Positions 49,898 to 60,389 of a stretch of 64,000 nucleotides of DNA are shown in pieces. The stretch spans positions 1,674,001 through 1,738,000 of the forward strand of contig NZ_JAFBCA010000001.1 in the NCBI RefSeq assembly GCF_016907475.1, in the 5' to 3' direction. Made by a program: the position numbers and the translations under genes. The first letter of the stretch is position 1; every line of letters starts with the position of its first letter. Under the pieces are notes generated by a model, which did no database searches, was not told the origin of the DNA, and worked only from the letters and a program-made list of their open reading frames with translations. The stretch comes from Nocardioides cavernae. Its GTDB lineage: Bacteria; Actinomycetota; Actinomycetes; Propionibacteriales; Nocardioidaceae.

Positions 49898-52819
49898 TCA
49901 GGCGGTCCCGGCGCGCTCGATCGTCGCCGTCGCCGCATCGGCAAGGGGCACGTGCTGACGGGCGTCCGCACGGGCCCGGACGGCCAACCGGGTCGCCACG
50001 GCGCCCCGGCCATCGCGGAGGGCCACCTGCGCGGCACGCCACCGGCAGTAGGCGGACTCGTGCGGGCGTCCCAGGAGGTCCCACTGGGACGCGGCACGGA
50101 CCCAGACCTCGACGGTGGCGCGGTCCTCCAGCCGGCCCAGCTCGGCCTCCCACAGCAGCGCGTTGGCCGCCGTGGCGACGTCCGGGACGCCCGGTCCGAA
50201 CGGGTCGGTCGAGGCGCCGGCGACCTGCGCACGGAGGGAGGTGGACGCCGATCGTCGCAGGCTCGACGACGCCGCCGTCTCGTCCATGACCTCTGCGTGT
50301 GCCCGGGCCAGCGCGACGAGCAGAGGAGCGGCCGCGGCGGCCGGCTCCCCGGCCAGGTCCCGCGCCAGCACGTCCGCGAGCCGCGGGCACGTGTCGGACG
50401 CCCGTCCCGCCCAGAGCTCGATCTCCGCCGCCCACGGCAGGCACAGCGTCCAGTTCTGGTCGTGGATGCGGATGTGCTCGTCCGCCTCGCGACTGCGCCG
50501 GAGTGCGGCAGCCGCGTGCCCCTCACGCAGCTCGACGGCTGCGAGCATGAGATGGGCGAACGCGGTGTTGGTGGCGGGGCTCGAGCGTGTGATCGGCTCG
50601 ATCCACGCCCTTGCCGCGTGGGTGTTGCCCTCGAGGAGGTGCGCCCAGCACACGTTCGTGCGGATGAGGGCTCCCGGGTAGGACAGCTCGAGCTCCCAGG
50701 CTTCCGCCGTCGCGAGCGGGGCGCGGGCGAGCTCCTCGACGCGGGCCGCTGGTGCCGAGGTGCTGAGCAGGGCGTCCGTCGCGTTGGCGGCGATCATCAG
50801 CTGGGCGACCGGGTCGGGGTCGGCGTCGTCCTCGAGTTCCCGCAGGGCCTCCTCGACCGCCGCCTCGGCGTCCCCGGTGGCCAGGATCGCCCTCCAGAGC
50901 ACCGATGCCCGATGACGACCGCGGAACCGGGCATCGGCGACCTCGAGGAGCTCGGCGGACCGGTTGAGCGCGTCGAGTGCCTCCCTGTGCCGGCCCATCT
51001 GGAGGAGGAGCCCGGTGCGGTCCTCGAGCAGCCGGAAGAGCTCCGGCGAGGGCGGCAGCGGTTCGAGCAGCCGCAGCGCCTGGTCCAGCAGCTCCTCCGC
51101 GCCGACGCCGTCGCCCTCCTCGTAGAGCTGGGACCCCAACCGGTGCAGGACCTGGGCGCGCGCGCTGTCGCTGAGCTGGTCGAGCGGTAGCCGGGCCGCG
51201 CGGTCGGCCAGGGCGTGGCCTGTCTCGATCTCGCCCGTCTCGACGGCGGCGTCGATCGCCCGCACGAGCACCTCCCACAGGTCGACGTCCTCCGTCGTGT
51301 GGCCCGCGTCCCACAGGGCCAGCACCCGCAACCACGTCGCGAGCTCCTTCGGGAAGGCGAAGCGGGCGCCCGCCACGATGGCCGCATCGATGCGTGCGGA
51401 GACCTCCTGGTCGGGACGTCCGGCGGCCAGCCAGTGGTCCGCGACCTCGGCCGGCTCGACGCCGGGCGCCCCGCCCAGGGTCTCGGCGAGGCGGGCGTGC
51501 ACCTCCGCGGCCTCCCCCGGCACCAGCCGTCGCGCGACGGCCTCCACGAAGAGTGGATGGGCGAGCTCGGCGTCGTCCCCGGTGCCCGATCGGAGCAGGC
51601 GACGCCGCGCGAGCTGGTGCAAAGCCCGGTCCATCGCCTCCGGCGGGAGTCCCGTGGCGGCACGGAGCACGCCGGGCGGCATCCTGCGTTGGGCGACGCC
51701 CAAGGTCCGCGCCACCCGCCACGGCACGTCGTCGAGGTCTCCGATGCGCCGGTCGAGGAGGTCGGCGAGGGCGCGGGGCAGCGCGACCGCGTCCGGACCC
51801 GCGGCGAGCTCGGCGGTGTACAGCGGCAGGCCCTGGCTCCGCGGGTGGATGCGTCGGGCGAGGTCGTCGGCGCCGCTTCCCAGGAGCAGCCGCAGCTGCT
51901 CCGCCGTCTCGGCAGGGGTGAGCGGTGGCACGTCCACGGCAGCGACCCCGTCGGTCCGGCGCGTGCGGGCGAGCCAGTCCTCGTGGACGTCCGACACGTC
52001 GGGGTCGTCCAAGCGCCACGTCGCCACGATGGGTGGTCGTGACGGCTTGCTGATGACGTGCGTGAGCAGGTCGAGGGTGCTCCGGTCGGCCCAGTGGCAG
52101 TCCTCGAGGTGCACGGCGAGCGGACGCTCGTCCGCCAGTGCGCGCAGGGTGCTGCCCACCGCCGCGAAGAGCCGCTCGTGGCCCCAGAGGTCGTCAGGTG
52201 CTCGAGTGCCCGAGCCGTCGTCGAGCTCGGGCAGGAGCCTGGCCAGGGAGGCGGCCACGAAGCTGGGGCACGCCGTCAGGGCCGCCGCCATCCACCGACC
52301 GTCGTGCTCGAGCACGGCGCGGAGGGCATCGGCCACCGGCATGAGGGGCATCTCGCGGGAGAGGTGCAGGCAGCGGCCGACGGCGACGAACACGTCTGTC
52401 GAGGCCACGGCCGCTCCCACGAGGGCCGACTTGCCGATGCCTGCCTCGCCGGTGACCAGCAGCAGCCCGGTGCCCGACGTGAGGTGGTGTCGTACGACCC
52501 TCAGCTCGGCGACGCGCCCCGCGATCCGGGCGGCGCCGCTTTTGGTCTCGGGATCGGCCGACGGCGTCGAGGCGGCCACCCACAGCTCGCGCGCCCGCGA
52601 GACGTCGCCGCCCAACGCCTCGACCAACAGCTCGACCGTCCCCCAGCTGGGCAGCGCCGTCGACGACAGCGCCTTCGAGACCGTGGTGTGCGAGACCCCT
52701 GTCTGCTCGGCGAGCCGTCGCAGGCTGGGCCAACCCGCTCGGTGGTGCAGGTCGCGGAGCATGTCGACGAGCTCCCGGTGGGGTCCGGGGGGCACCTCCG
52801 GTCGCGGTAGCGCGCCCAT
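49898..52819 (-). CDS. HTH-STAND ATPase regulator, paralogue 3
   Basis: The 973-residue protein has HTH SLRRLAEQTGVSHTTVSKALSSTALPSW, Walker A TGEAGIGKSALV, Walker B LAVHLEDCHWADRSTLDLL and the tail ESAYCRWRAAQVALRDGRGAVATRLAVRARADARQHVPLA. ATG 52819 (MGALPRPEVPPGPHREL) was chosen because paralogue 4 begins MGALPSPVLPPGAHQDL at the same point; an in-frame upstream ATG at 52897 would add 26 residues over the repeat-rich promoter. It is divergent from the small lipoprotein at 52980. Its HTH recognition helix is nearly that of paralogues 1 and 4. Confidence 0.82.
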   Translation of the reverse strand: MGALPRPEVPPGPHRELVDMLRDLHHRAGWPSLRRLAEQTGVSHTTVSKALSSTALPSWGTVELLVEALGGDVSRARELWVAASTPSADPETKSGAARIAGRVAELRVVRHHLTSGTGLLLVTGEAGIGKSALVGAAVASTDVFVAVGRCLHLSREMPLMPVADALRAVLEHDGRWMAAALTACPSFVAASLARLLPELDDGSGTRAPDDLWGHERLFAAVGSTLRALADERPLAVHLEDCHWADRSTLDLLTHVISKPSRPPIVATWRLDDPDVSDVHEDWLARTRRTDGVAAVDVPPLTPAETAEQLRLLLGSGADDLARRIHPRSQGLPLYTAELAAGPDAVALPRALADLLDRRIGDLDDVPWRVARTLGVAQRRMPPGVLRAATGLPPEAMDRALHQLARRRLLRSGTGDDAELAHPLFVEAVARRLVPGEAAEVHARLAETLGGAPGVEPAEVADHWLAAGRPDQEVSARIDAAIVAGARFAFPKELATWLRVLALWDAGHTTEDVDLWEVLVRAIDAAVETGEIETGHALADRAARLPLDQLSDSARAQVLHRLGSQLYEEGDGVGAEELLDQALRLLEPLPPSPELFRLLEDRTGLLLQMGRHREALDALNRSAELLEVADARFRGRHRASVLWRAILATGDAEAAVEEALRELEDDADPDPVAQLMIAANATDALLSTSAPAARVEELARAPLATAEAWELELSYPGALIRTNVCWAHLLEGNTHAARAWIEPITRSSPATNTAFAHLMLAAVELREGHAAAALRRSREADEHIRIHDQNWTLCLPWAAEIELWAGRASDTCPRLADVLARDLAGEPAAAAAPLLVALARAHAEVMDETAASSSLRRSASTSLRAQVAGASTDPFGPGVPDVATAANALLWEAELGRLEDRATVEVWVRAASQWDLLGRPHESAYCRWRAAQVALRDGRGAVATRLAVRARADARQHVPLADAATATIERAGTA

Positions 52820-52842
52820 CGGACAAGGATCGCCGATCGCAA

Positions 52843-52907
52843 CCTTGGACAGCACCTGGTCCAGACCGCTCCCGGGCGCCTTGTCAGCCTTCGTCAACCC
52901 TTGTCAA
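52843..52907. promoter_or_regulatory. Tandem CCTTGTCA-like repeats in the paralogue 3 / lipoprotein promoter
   Basis: CCTTGTCA (52879), CCTTCGTCAA (52888) and CCTTGTCAA (52899) follow each other in 9- to 11-bp steps; CCTTGGAC (52843) and an inverted GGACAAGG (52821) lie nearby. On the minus strand these include TTGACA, a possible -35. This looks like an iterated operator for a head-to-tail binding regulator. Confidence 0.55.
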
Positions 52908-52979
52908 CCGTCGTGGCGGCGGTCCCACCGTGGAGGAACGGCCGGTCCATCCGGGTCCGGCACCACGAAGGGACACACC

Positions 52980-53267
52980 ATGAACACCAACACCCATGCC
53001 GTCCGTCGGCGCATCGCCGCCTGTGCGGTCGCGGCCCTCGTCCTGCCGGGCTTCGCCGCCTGCGGGGCCGACCTCGACCCGCCCGCCCAGAACATCAACC
53101 GCGGCAAGGTCGACAAGGACACCAAGGCCCCCGCGCCCGACCACAACTCGGGCAACCGCAAGGACTTCGGTGACGAGTACGGCAAGCGCGCGAAGCCCAA
53201 GCCCACGCCCAACCAGGACGAAGGGCGCAGCCTCAACCGGCTGGACTTCCGGGACAACGCCCTGTGA
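52980..53267 (+). CDS. Small charged lipoprotein
   Basis: The 95-residue protein has an n-region (NTHAVRRRI), a hydrophobic signal segment and a lipobox GFAAC (Cys near residue 28), then a highly charged, Pro/Lys/Asp-rich tail (NINRGKVDKDTKAPAPDHN...) without any fold I know. It is a lipoprotein on the outer face of the membrane. ATG 52980 has GAAGGGA upstream. It is divergent from paralogue 3 and shares its repeat-rich promoter. Confidence 0.78.
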   Translation: MNTNTHAVRRRIAACAVAALVLPGFAACGADLDPPAQNINRGKVDKDTKAPAPDHNSGNRKDFGDEYGKRAKPKPTPNQDEGRSLNRLDFRDNAL

Positions 53268-53329
53268 GCGAGGCAGACCGGGCGCCGTCGGGGGGCGTCC
53301 GGTCCTCGTCCCTTGGCCGCGCCCGCCCG

Positions 53330-53363
53330 ATGGATCCCTGCCCCTCCCGGAGCAGGGATCCAT
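53330..53363. terminator. Bidirectional hairpin between the lipoprotein and paralogue 4
   Basis: A perfect 12-bp stem ATGGATCCCTGC (53330-53341) / GCAGGGATCCAT (53352-53363) with a 10-nt loop lies between convergent stop codons. No T tract. Confidence 0.65.
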
Positions 53364-53381
53364 CCACGTGTCAGTCCTTCC

Positions 53382-56306
53382 TCATCGTCGGCCGCCTGCT
53401 GCCGTCCGTCGGCCTGACGACTCCGCGATCACCCGGGACAGGGGGACGTGCTCACGGGCGTCGGCGGCGGCCCGCCGCAGCAGCCGCTCGGCGACGGCTC
53501 CCCGGCCCTCCCGGAGCGCGACCTGCGCTGCGCGCCACCGGCAGTACGCCGCCGCGTGCGGTCGGCCGAGGTGACCCCAGGCGACCGCGGCGCGTGACCA
53601 CTGGTCCACCGTGTCGGTGCCGCGTGCCCGGACGAGCTCGGCCTCCCAGGTCACGCCGGCCGCGACCCCGGCCGAGGACCGCTGCGGGTCCAGCGGGTCC
53701 AGCCGGGCCCGCCGGCGCAGGTCCTCCAGATCCTCGAGCGCCGCTGTGTCCGCGTCGGACGGGCGGGCTGCCGCAGGCGTCCGCATGTCGGCCGCGGCAC
53801 GGGCGAGCACCAGGAAAGCCATCCAGTAGTCGACGATCCCGGGGGAGTCGAGGAACGCCTCGAGCGGGTCGCGCAGGGCGGCCCACGCCTGCTCCGGCTC
53901 CTCCTGCCACAACAGCGCCGTGGCCTCCCACACCGCACGGTTCAGCCTGTTGCGCGTGCTGCCGCCGACCTTCACCAGTCCGCGCATGGTCCTGATCGCG
54001 TCGTCCGTGCGGCCCTGGACGATGTCAAGGCGCGCCGAGACCCACTGCCCCGGCCAGTCGTCGTAGCTGTGCGACCGGGGCACGTCGACCAGGCGGGCAG
54101 CAGCGTCGCCGGTCCGGCCTGCGTCGAGGTAGGCCTCGACCACGTTGGCCTTCACCAGCGTGAGGAGGTGGAAGTCGAGCTGCCACTCGCGCCCGAGGTC
54201 GAGCACCCGCTGGGCGGCCTCCTCGACCTCGTGGGGCGGGCGGTGGTGACGCAGGAGCACGTCGGTGTGCATCATCGCCAGGTTGGCCTCCCGCCACGGT
54301 CCGGCCGTGCCGGCCACCCGGCTGCGCGCCCGGCGGAACAGGTCGAGCGCCGCGGCGAGGTCGCCGAGGTGGCCCACGTGCCAGGCCAGGGTGGCGGCGG
54401 TCTGGAAGTACAAGGCGTCGTCGTCCAGCTCCGCGCACGCGTCGAGAGCCCCTTGCAGGTCGCGCGTCGCCTCGTCGTAGCGGGCCAGGTCCATCAGGGC
54501 GTTGGCGCGCTGGTCGAGGACGTGGACGAGGCCGGCGCCGACGGGGTGGCCGGAAAGGCGGTCGAGCGCGCGGTCGGCCAGCACGACGGCGGCTTCCGGG
54601 TCGTCCCCGACCAGCCAGGCGACCTGCGCCGCGCGGCGGATCACCTTGGCTGCCTGCTCGTCGGGGAGCGCGTCGACGTCGGGTTGCGCCTCGTCGACCA
54701 GCGCCGCGCATGCCTCGAGCCGGCCCGACAGCTGCAGGGCATCGAACGCGGACAGCCATGCGGTGACCAGGCCCTCGGGCGCGACGACGTGCTCGCGGCC
54801 CAGGTCGAGAATCCGCAACCAGTGCTCGGCCTCCGAGCGCGGGTCGGTGCGACGGCGTGCCTGGCGGGCGGCGGCGGCTCGCCACCGGGCCTCCTCCGCG
54901 GTCTCACCCGAGAGCCGCCAGTGCTCGGCGACCACGGCCGGGTCAGCGCCGCCGCCACGGCCGAGCAGCTCGGCGTACGTGCGGTGCAGCCGGCGTACCT
55001 CACCGGGGAGCAACCGTCGACGAGCAGCGTCGGCGAGGAGGGGGTGCGCCAGCCGCACCGTGTCCGTGGCGCCCACGCTCACCAGGTGCCGCGCGGCGAG
55101 GTGTCGCAACGCGTCGAGCACGGCGTCGTCGTCGAGGCCGGTGGCGGCCGCCACCAGGCCGACGTCGACCGGGCCGTCGGCCACGCCGAGCGCGATGGCC
55201 ACCCGGTCCTGGTCCGGTGAGAGGTCGCCGAGGCGCCGGTCCAGGAGGTCGGCCAGCAGCGGTGGGAGCGTCGGGTCGTCCCCCTGGATGGCGAGGTGCG
55301 CGGTGAAGAGGGGGTGCCCGCGCGACCTCTCGTGGATTCGCCGGGCGCGGTCCGTGGTGCCGTCGAGCCACCCGGCCAGCCGGAGCTGGTCGCGCGTCTC
55401 CGCGAGCGTGAGCGGCCCCAGGGTCATCGTCCGGACCCGGGGCAGCGCCTGCACACGTGCGAGCCACTCGCTGCGCCACCGCTGCACCCTCTGGTCGTCC
55501 AGGCGCCACGTCACCGTGATGGGCACGTCCACGTCGCGGGACAGGACGTACTCCAGCAGGTCGAGGGTGGTCGCGTCCGACACGTGCAGGTCCTCGACCA
55601 CCACGGCGAGGGGGCGGGTGGCAGCGAGCCGGGCGAGCACCGCCGCGACGGCGGCGTAGAGGTGCTGCTGGGCGAAGTCGACGTCGTCGGTCGACGCCGC
55701 GGCCGCACTCAGCTCGGGCAGGAGCCGGGCGAGCGCCTCACGCGCGTAGGCCGGGCAGTCGGACAACGCCTCGCCGATCCACCGACCGTCGTCCGCGTCG
55801 TGGATCGACCGGAGCAGCTCCACCACAGGCATGAGCGGGACCTCGGTGGAGAAGGGCAGGCAGCGCCCGACAGCCACGCGGGTCTCGGTGAGCGCCGCAG
55901 CCGCGTCGACGAGCGTCGACTTGCCGATGCCCGCCTCGCCGGTGACCACCAGGAGGCCGCCGCGCCCGGCCAGGTGGTCTCGCAGGACGGCGAGCTCGGC
56001 GCGGCGGCCGGCGATCCCGGGAGACGGCGGGGGAGCCGCGTCGCGGTCGGCCGACGACGCGGCGAGCCAGAGGGCGTGGAACTCCGCGCGGCTCCCGCCC
56101 ATCGCCTCCACGAGGAGCTCCACGGTCCCCCAGGGCGGGAGGACGCTGCTGGAGAAGACCTTGGAGACCGTCGTGTGCGAGACCCCGGTGTGGCGCGCGA
56201 GGAAACGGAGGCTTGGCCAGCCAGCCTCGTGGTGCAGCTCGTGCAGGGCCCGGACCAGGTCCTGGTGGGCGCCCGGCGGCAGGACCGGGCTCGGGAGTGC
56301 GCCCAT
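53382..56306 (-). CDS. HTH-STAND ATPase regulator, paralogue 4
   Basis: The 974-residue protein has HTH SLRFLARHTGVSHTTVSKVFSSSVLPPWGTVELLVEAMGG, Walker A TGEAGIGKSTLVDAA, a variant Walker B LAVVVEDLHVSDATTLD (Trp replaced by Val), and the tail AAAYCRWRAAQVALREGRGAVAERLLRRAAADAREHVPLSRVIAESS. ATG 56306 begins MGALPSPVLPP. Length and domain borders match paralogues 1-3. The upstream region has the phased elements GGTCAAGG and GTCCAAGG (56396-56414). It is convergent with the small lipoprotein and divergent from the DUF1707 gene. Confidence 0.82.
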   Translation of the reverse strand: MGALPSPVLPPGAHQDLVRALHELHHEAGWPSLRFLARHTGVSHTTVSKVFSSSVLPPWGTVELLVEAMGGSRAEFHALWLAASSADRDAAPPPSPGIAGRRAELAVLRDHLAGRGGLLVVTGEAGIGKSTLVDAAAALTETRVAVGRCLPFSTEVPLMPVVELLRSIHDADDGRWIGEALSDCPAYAREALARLLPELSAAAASTDDVDFAQQHLYAAVAAVLARLAATRPLAVVVEDLHVSDATTLDLLEYVLSRDVDVPITVTWRLDDQRVQRWRSEWLARVQALPRVRTMTLGPLTLAETRDQLRLAGWLDGTTDRARRIHERSRGHPLFTAHLAIQGDDPTLPPLLADLLDRRLGDLSPDQDRVAIALGVADGPVDVGLVAAATGLDDDAVLDALRHLAARHLVSVGATDTVRLAHPLLADAARRRLLPGEVRRLHRTYAELLGRGGGADPAVVAEHWRLSGETAEEARWRAAAARQARRRTDPRSEAEHWLRILDLGREHVVAPEGLVTAWLSAFDALQLSGRLEACAALVDEAQPDVDALPDEQAAKVIRRAAQVAWLVGDDPEAAVVLADRALDRLSGHPVGAGLVHVLDQRANALMDLARYDEATRDLQGALDACAELDDDALYFQTAATLAWHVGHLGDLAAALDLFRRARSRVAGTAGPWREANLAMMHTDVLLRHHRPPHEVEEAAQRVLDLGREWQLDFHLLTLVKANVVEAYLDAGRTGDAAARLVDVPRSHSYDDWPGQWVSARLDIVQGRTDDAIRTMRGLVKVGGSTRNRLNRAVWEATALLWQEEPEQAWAALRDPLEAFLDSPGIVDYWMAFLVLARAAADMRTPAAARPSDADTAALEDLEDLRRRARLDPLDPQRSSAGVAAGVTWEAELVRARGTDTVDQWSRAAVAWGHLGRPHAAAYCRWRAAQVALREGRGAVAERLLRRAAADAREHVPLSRVIAESSGRRTAAGGRR

Positions 56307-56395
56307 GTCACCTCCGACAGCCGCTGGTGCAGTGCCCGAGACCTACTCCAGAATCCGGTGAGCGTGGCGCCGTGTCCACGCATTTCCCGTCATGT

Positions 56396-56414
56396 GGTCA
56401 AGGAGCGTCCAAGG
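56396..56414. promoter_or_regulatory. Phased GTCAAGG / GTCCAAGG elements upstream of paralogue 4
   Basis: GGTCAAGG (56396-56403) and GTCCAAGG (56407-56414) are spaced 10-11 bp apart and resemble the complement of the CCTTGTCA repeats before paralogue 3. Similarity is partial. Confidence 0.35.
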
Positions 56415-56473
56415 TGTCCGGGTCCTGACGCCCGTCACGGGCGGGGACTCCCGCCGCTCGCTAGGCTGGAGCC

Positions 56474-57121
56474 ATGGGGGAGATCGAGAACCGCCCGCAC
56501 GACCCGTCGCAGATGCGCATCTCCGACGCCGACCGCCAGCGCGTCGCCGACGTGCTGCGAGACGCTGCTGGGGAGGGCCGCATCGACCTCGACGAGCTCG
56601 AGGAGCGGCTGGAGCTGACCTGGCAGGCCAAGACCTACGGCGAGCTGGTGCCGATCACGCTCGACCTGCAGGCGCCGGGCCCTGCTGCCCCCCATGCCAG
56701 CCCACCGGTGCGTCGTACGCCGTCAGCGGTGCCCGCGGTCGGGCACAACTCGTCCGTCGCGATCATGAGCGAGTGCAAGCGCCAGGGCGTCTGGTCGGTG
56801 CCTGAGCACCACAGCGCCTTCGCGATGATGGGCGGAGTGGTCATCGACCTCCGCCAGGCACAGCTCTCGGCCCACGAGACGCTCCTCAACGCCAGCGCGA
56901 TCATGGGCGAGGTCAAGGTGATCGTCCCGGCTGACATGCACGTCGTCATGGACGGCACCCCGATCATGGGCGAGTTCAGCCAGGCCAAGGACAAGGTGCC
57001 GGCCGAGGTCGGCCCCGGCTCCCCGGTCGTCCGCATCCGCGGGATGGCCCTGATGGGTTCGGTCACGGTGCAGCGCCAGCCCGCGCCGGGCACGCCGAAG
57101 AAGTACCTCGGCACCTACTGA
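56474..57121 (+). CDS. DUF1707 (SHOCT-like) domain protein with LiaF-like C-terminus
   Basis: The 215-residue protein has an N-terminal DUF1707 segment (QMRISDADRQRVADVLRDAAGEGRIDLDELEERLELTWQAKTYGELVPIT, about 14-65), a short linker and a C-terminal region with IMGEVKVIVPADMHVVMDGTPIMGEF, typical of LiaF/cell-wall-active antibiotic response domains. It has no membrane helix. Such proteins may act in envelope-stress signalling. ATG 56474 lies 6 nt after TAGGCT (56462-56467), so the transcript is probably leaderless. Confidence 0.9.
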   Translation: MGEIENRPHDPSQMRISDADRQRVADVLRDAAGEGRIDLDELEERLELTWQAKTYGELVPITLDLQAPGPAAPHASPPVRRTPSAVPAVGHNSSVAIMSECKRQGVWSVPEHHSAFAMMGGVVIDLRQAQLSAHETLLNASAIMGEVKVIVPADMHVVMDGTPIMGEFSQAKDKVPAEVGPGSPVVRIRGMALMGSVTVQRQPAPGTPKKYLGTY

Positions 57122-57213
57122 CGTACGCGCCACCGGCAGGTCGGTCGAGCCCGCACCGTCGACGCACGACCACGGGTCGAGCCGTGATTGCTGCGCCCAC
57201 CCCGGGGCCCTAC

Positions 57214-57229
57214 TGTGACCCGGGTCACT
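57214..57229 (+). promoter_or_regulatory. CRP-like site upstream of the UgpC/MsiK-type gene
   Basis: TGTGACCCGGGTCACT matches the TGTGA-N6-TCACA consensus at 9 of 10 positions and contains a perfect 14-bp palindrome (57215-57228). It lies 47-62 nt upstream of ATG 57276. Binding is inferred from the match. Confidence 0.6.
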
Positions 57230-57275
57230 TCACTACGGATCGTCCGGCACGTACCTGCCGGTGAAGGAGCAGAAC

Positions 57276-58358
<1,083 letters not shown>

Positions 58359-58389
58359 CGTCCTCCAGCCGCACCGCCCAGCACGGCCT

Positions 58390-58422
58390 GAGCCCCCGGG
58401 AGCCCTGCTCCCGGGGGTTCAG
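58390..58422 (+). terminator. Stem-loop terminator after the UgpC/MsiK-type gene
   Basis: Arms TGAGCCCCCGGGAG (58390-58403) and CTCCCGGGGGTTCA (58409-58422) pair over 14 bp with one G-U pair and a 5-nt loop. It lies 31 bp after the stop codon and before the next -10 box. Confidence 0.8.
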
Positions 58423-58455
58423 CCGTCCACGGCGACACTTCGCCATACTGGGCGC

Positions 58456-60360
58456 GTGAGCCGCACCGAGACGGAGTCCTCCCCGGAGTCCTCCCCGGAG
58501 TCCTCCCCGGCGTCCGACACCGGTCTCGAGCAGCGGCTGGCCGTCCTGGAGCCCGACCTGCGCGCCACCCTGTCCCGGGTCTACGGCGCCGACGCCGCGC
58601 CCGAGGTCACCCGGTCCCTGGTCGAGGTCGCCCGGGCCGCGCACGCGGCCCGTCCGCCCGAGCTGCGCGCGCTCGACGAACGGAGGCTGCGCGAGCCCGA
58701 CTGGTTCCAGCGGTCCTCGATGGTGGGCTACGCCGCCTACGCGGACCGCTTCGCCGGGACGCTGCGCGGGGTGGGGGAGCGCGCGGCGCACCTGCGCGGA
58801 CTGGGTGTCGGCTACCTCCACCTGATGCCGCTCCTGACGCCGCGGCCGGCTCCCAACGACGGCGGCTACGCGGTCATGGACTACCGCTCCGTGCGGCCCG
58901 ACCTCGGCACGGTCGACGACCTGCGCGACCTCGCGACCAGTCTGCGCGGCGAGGGCATCAGCCTGTGCCTCGACCTCGTGCTCAACCACGTCGCGCGCGA
59001 GCACGAGTGGGCCCTCGCGGCGCGGGCAGGCGACCCGGACAGGCGGGCCTTCTTCCACGTGCACCCCGACCGCGAGGTGCCCGACGCCTACGAGGCGACG
59101 CTGCCGGAGGTGTTCCCCGACTTCGCACCGGGCAGCTTCACCTGGGACGAGGAGCTGTCGGGCTGGGTCTGGACGACGTTCAACGACTACCAGTGGGACC
59201 TCGACTGGTCGAACCCCGCCGTCCTCCGCGAGTTCGCCGACATCATCCTGTCGCTGGCCAACGTGGGCGTGGAGGTGTTCCGCCTCGACGCGATCGCGTT
59301 CATCTGGAAGCGTCTCGGCACCAACTGCCAGAACCAGCCCGAGGTGCACGACCTCACCCGCGCGCTCCGCACGGTCGCCCGCATCGCGGCCCCCGCGGTG
59401 CTGTTCAAGGCCGAGGCGATCGTCGGCCCCGCGGACCTGCCGGCCTACCTCGGCGTGGGTGAGCACGCGGGCCGGGTCAGCGACCTCGCCTACCACAACG
59501 GCCTGATGGTGCAGGTCTGGTCGATGCTCGCCTCGCGCGACGCCCGCCTGGCGACGTACGCCCTCCAGCAGCTGCCGCAGCCGCCGTCGACGACGGCCTG
59601 GATCACCTACGTCCGCTGCCACGACGACATCGGGTGGGCCATCTCCGACGAGGACGCCCGCGCGGTGGGCCTCGACGCGGTCGCGCACCGACGCTTCCTG
59701 TCCGACTTCTACGCCGGGTCCTTCCCCGGGTCGTGGGCGCGGGGGCTGGTCTTCCAGCACAACGAGCAGACGGGGGACCGGCGGATCTCCGGCTCGCTCG
59801 CCTCGCTCGCGGGGCTCGAGGTGGGCGACCGGCACGCCGTCTCGCGCATCCTGCTCGCGCACGCGATCATCCTGTCCTTCGGCGGCCTGCCGGTGATCTG
59901 GATGGGCGACGAGGTCGGGCTGCTCAACGACCACGGGTGGGCCGACGACCCCGAGCATGCCGCCGACAACCGGTGGGTGCACCGGCCGCGGATGCCGTGG
60001 GCCGACGTCGAGGCCGACCCCGACCCGCACGGCATCACGTCAGGCCTGCGGCACCTGCTCGACGTACGACGCTCGCTGCCGCACCTGCACGCGGCCTCGC
60101 CCACCGAGGTCTGGGACCCGCGCGACCCCGGCGTGCTGCTCGTGGTCAGGCGGCACCCCGACGGCCCGCTCCTCGCCGCCGCCAACGTCACCGACCGGGA
60201 GGCGTGGGTGGCCGCCGACGTCCTGCACTGGCTGGGCCTGCACTCCGACGACCTGGTCGATGCCCTCACCGGCGTCGCGCCGGACCTCCACGACGGCGCG
60301 GTGCGGCTCGAGCCGTACGCGTCGGTGTGGCTGCACGCGTCGCCCCCGACGCCCGCCTGA
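58456..60360 (+). CDS. Amylosucrase-like GH13 enzyme
   Basis: The 634-residue protein has the GH13 (beta/alpha)8 motifs: [42 protein letters not shown] (nucleophile Asp near 278), [11 protein letters not shown] (acid/base Glu near 319) and [13 protein letters not shown] (Asp near 390). The NCQNQPEVH and DDIGWAI segments are typical of amylosucrase (GH13_4), which makes alpha-glucan from sucrose or hydrolyses it. The N-terminus has [14 protein letters not shown], encoded by a 12-bp tandem repeat (about 58475-58511). GTG 58456 lies 6 nt after CATACT (58444-58449). No Shine-Dalgarno. Confidence 0.9.
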   Translation: MSRTETESSPESSPESSPASDTGLEQRLAVLEPDLRATLSRVYGADAAPEVTRSLVEVARAAHAARPPELRALDERRLREPDWFQRSSMVGYAAYADRFAGTLRGVGERAAHLRGLGVGYLHLMPLLTPRPAPNDGGYAVMDYRSVRPDLGTVDDLRDLATSLRGEGISLCLDLVLNHVAREHEWALAARAGDPDRRAFFHVHPDREVPDAYEATLPEVFPDFAPGSFTWDEELSGWVWTTFNDYQWDLDWSNPAVLREFADIILSLANVGVEVFRLDAIAFIWKRLGTNCQNQPEVHDLTRALRTVARIAAPAVLFKAEAIVGPADLPAYLGVGEHAGRVSDLAYHNGLMVQVWSMLASRDARLATYALQQLPQPPSTTAWITYVRCHDDIGWAISDEDARAVGLDAVAHRRFLSDFYAGSFPGSWARGLVFQHNEQTGDRRISGSLASLAGLEVGDRHAVSRILLAHAIILSFGGLPVIWMGDEVGLLNDHGWADDPEHAADNRWVHRPRMPWADVEADPDPHGITSGLRHLLDVRRSLPHLHAASPTEVWDPRDPGVLLVVRRHPDGPLLAAANVTDREAWVAADVLHWLGLHSDDLVDALTGVAPDLHDGAVRLEPYASVWLHASPPTPA

Positions 60361-60389
60361 GGCCGTCGCGAGGGTGCCCAGGACGCGGC

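Noticed and set aside
42124..56306. Phage-defence (Avs-like) STAND system
   Set aside because: The four proteins have DNA-binding N-termini and no nuclease, protease or TIR effector; no recombinase or defence neighbour is seen.
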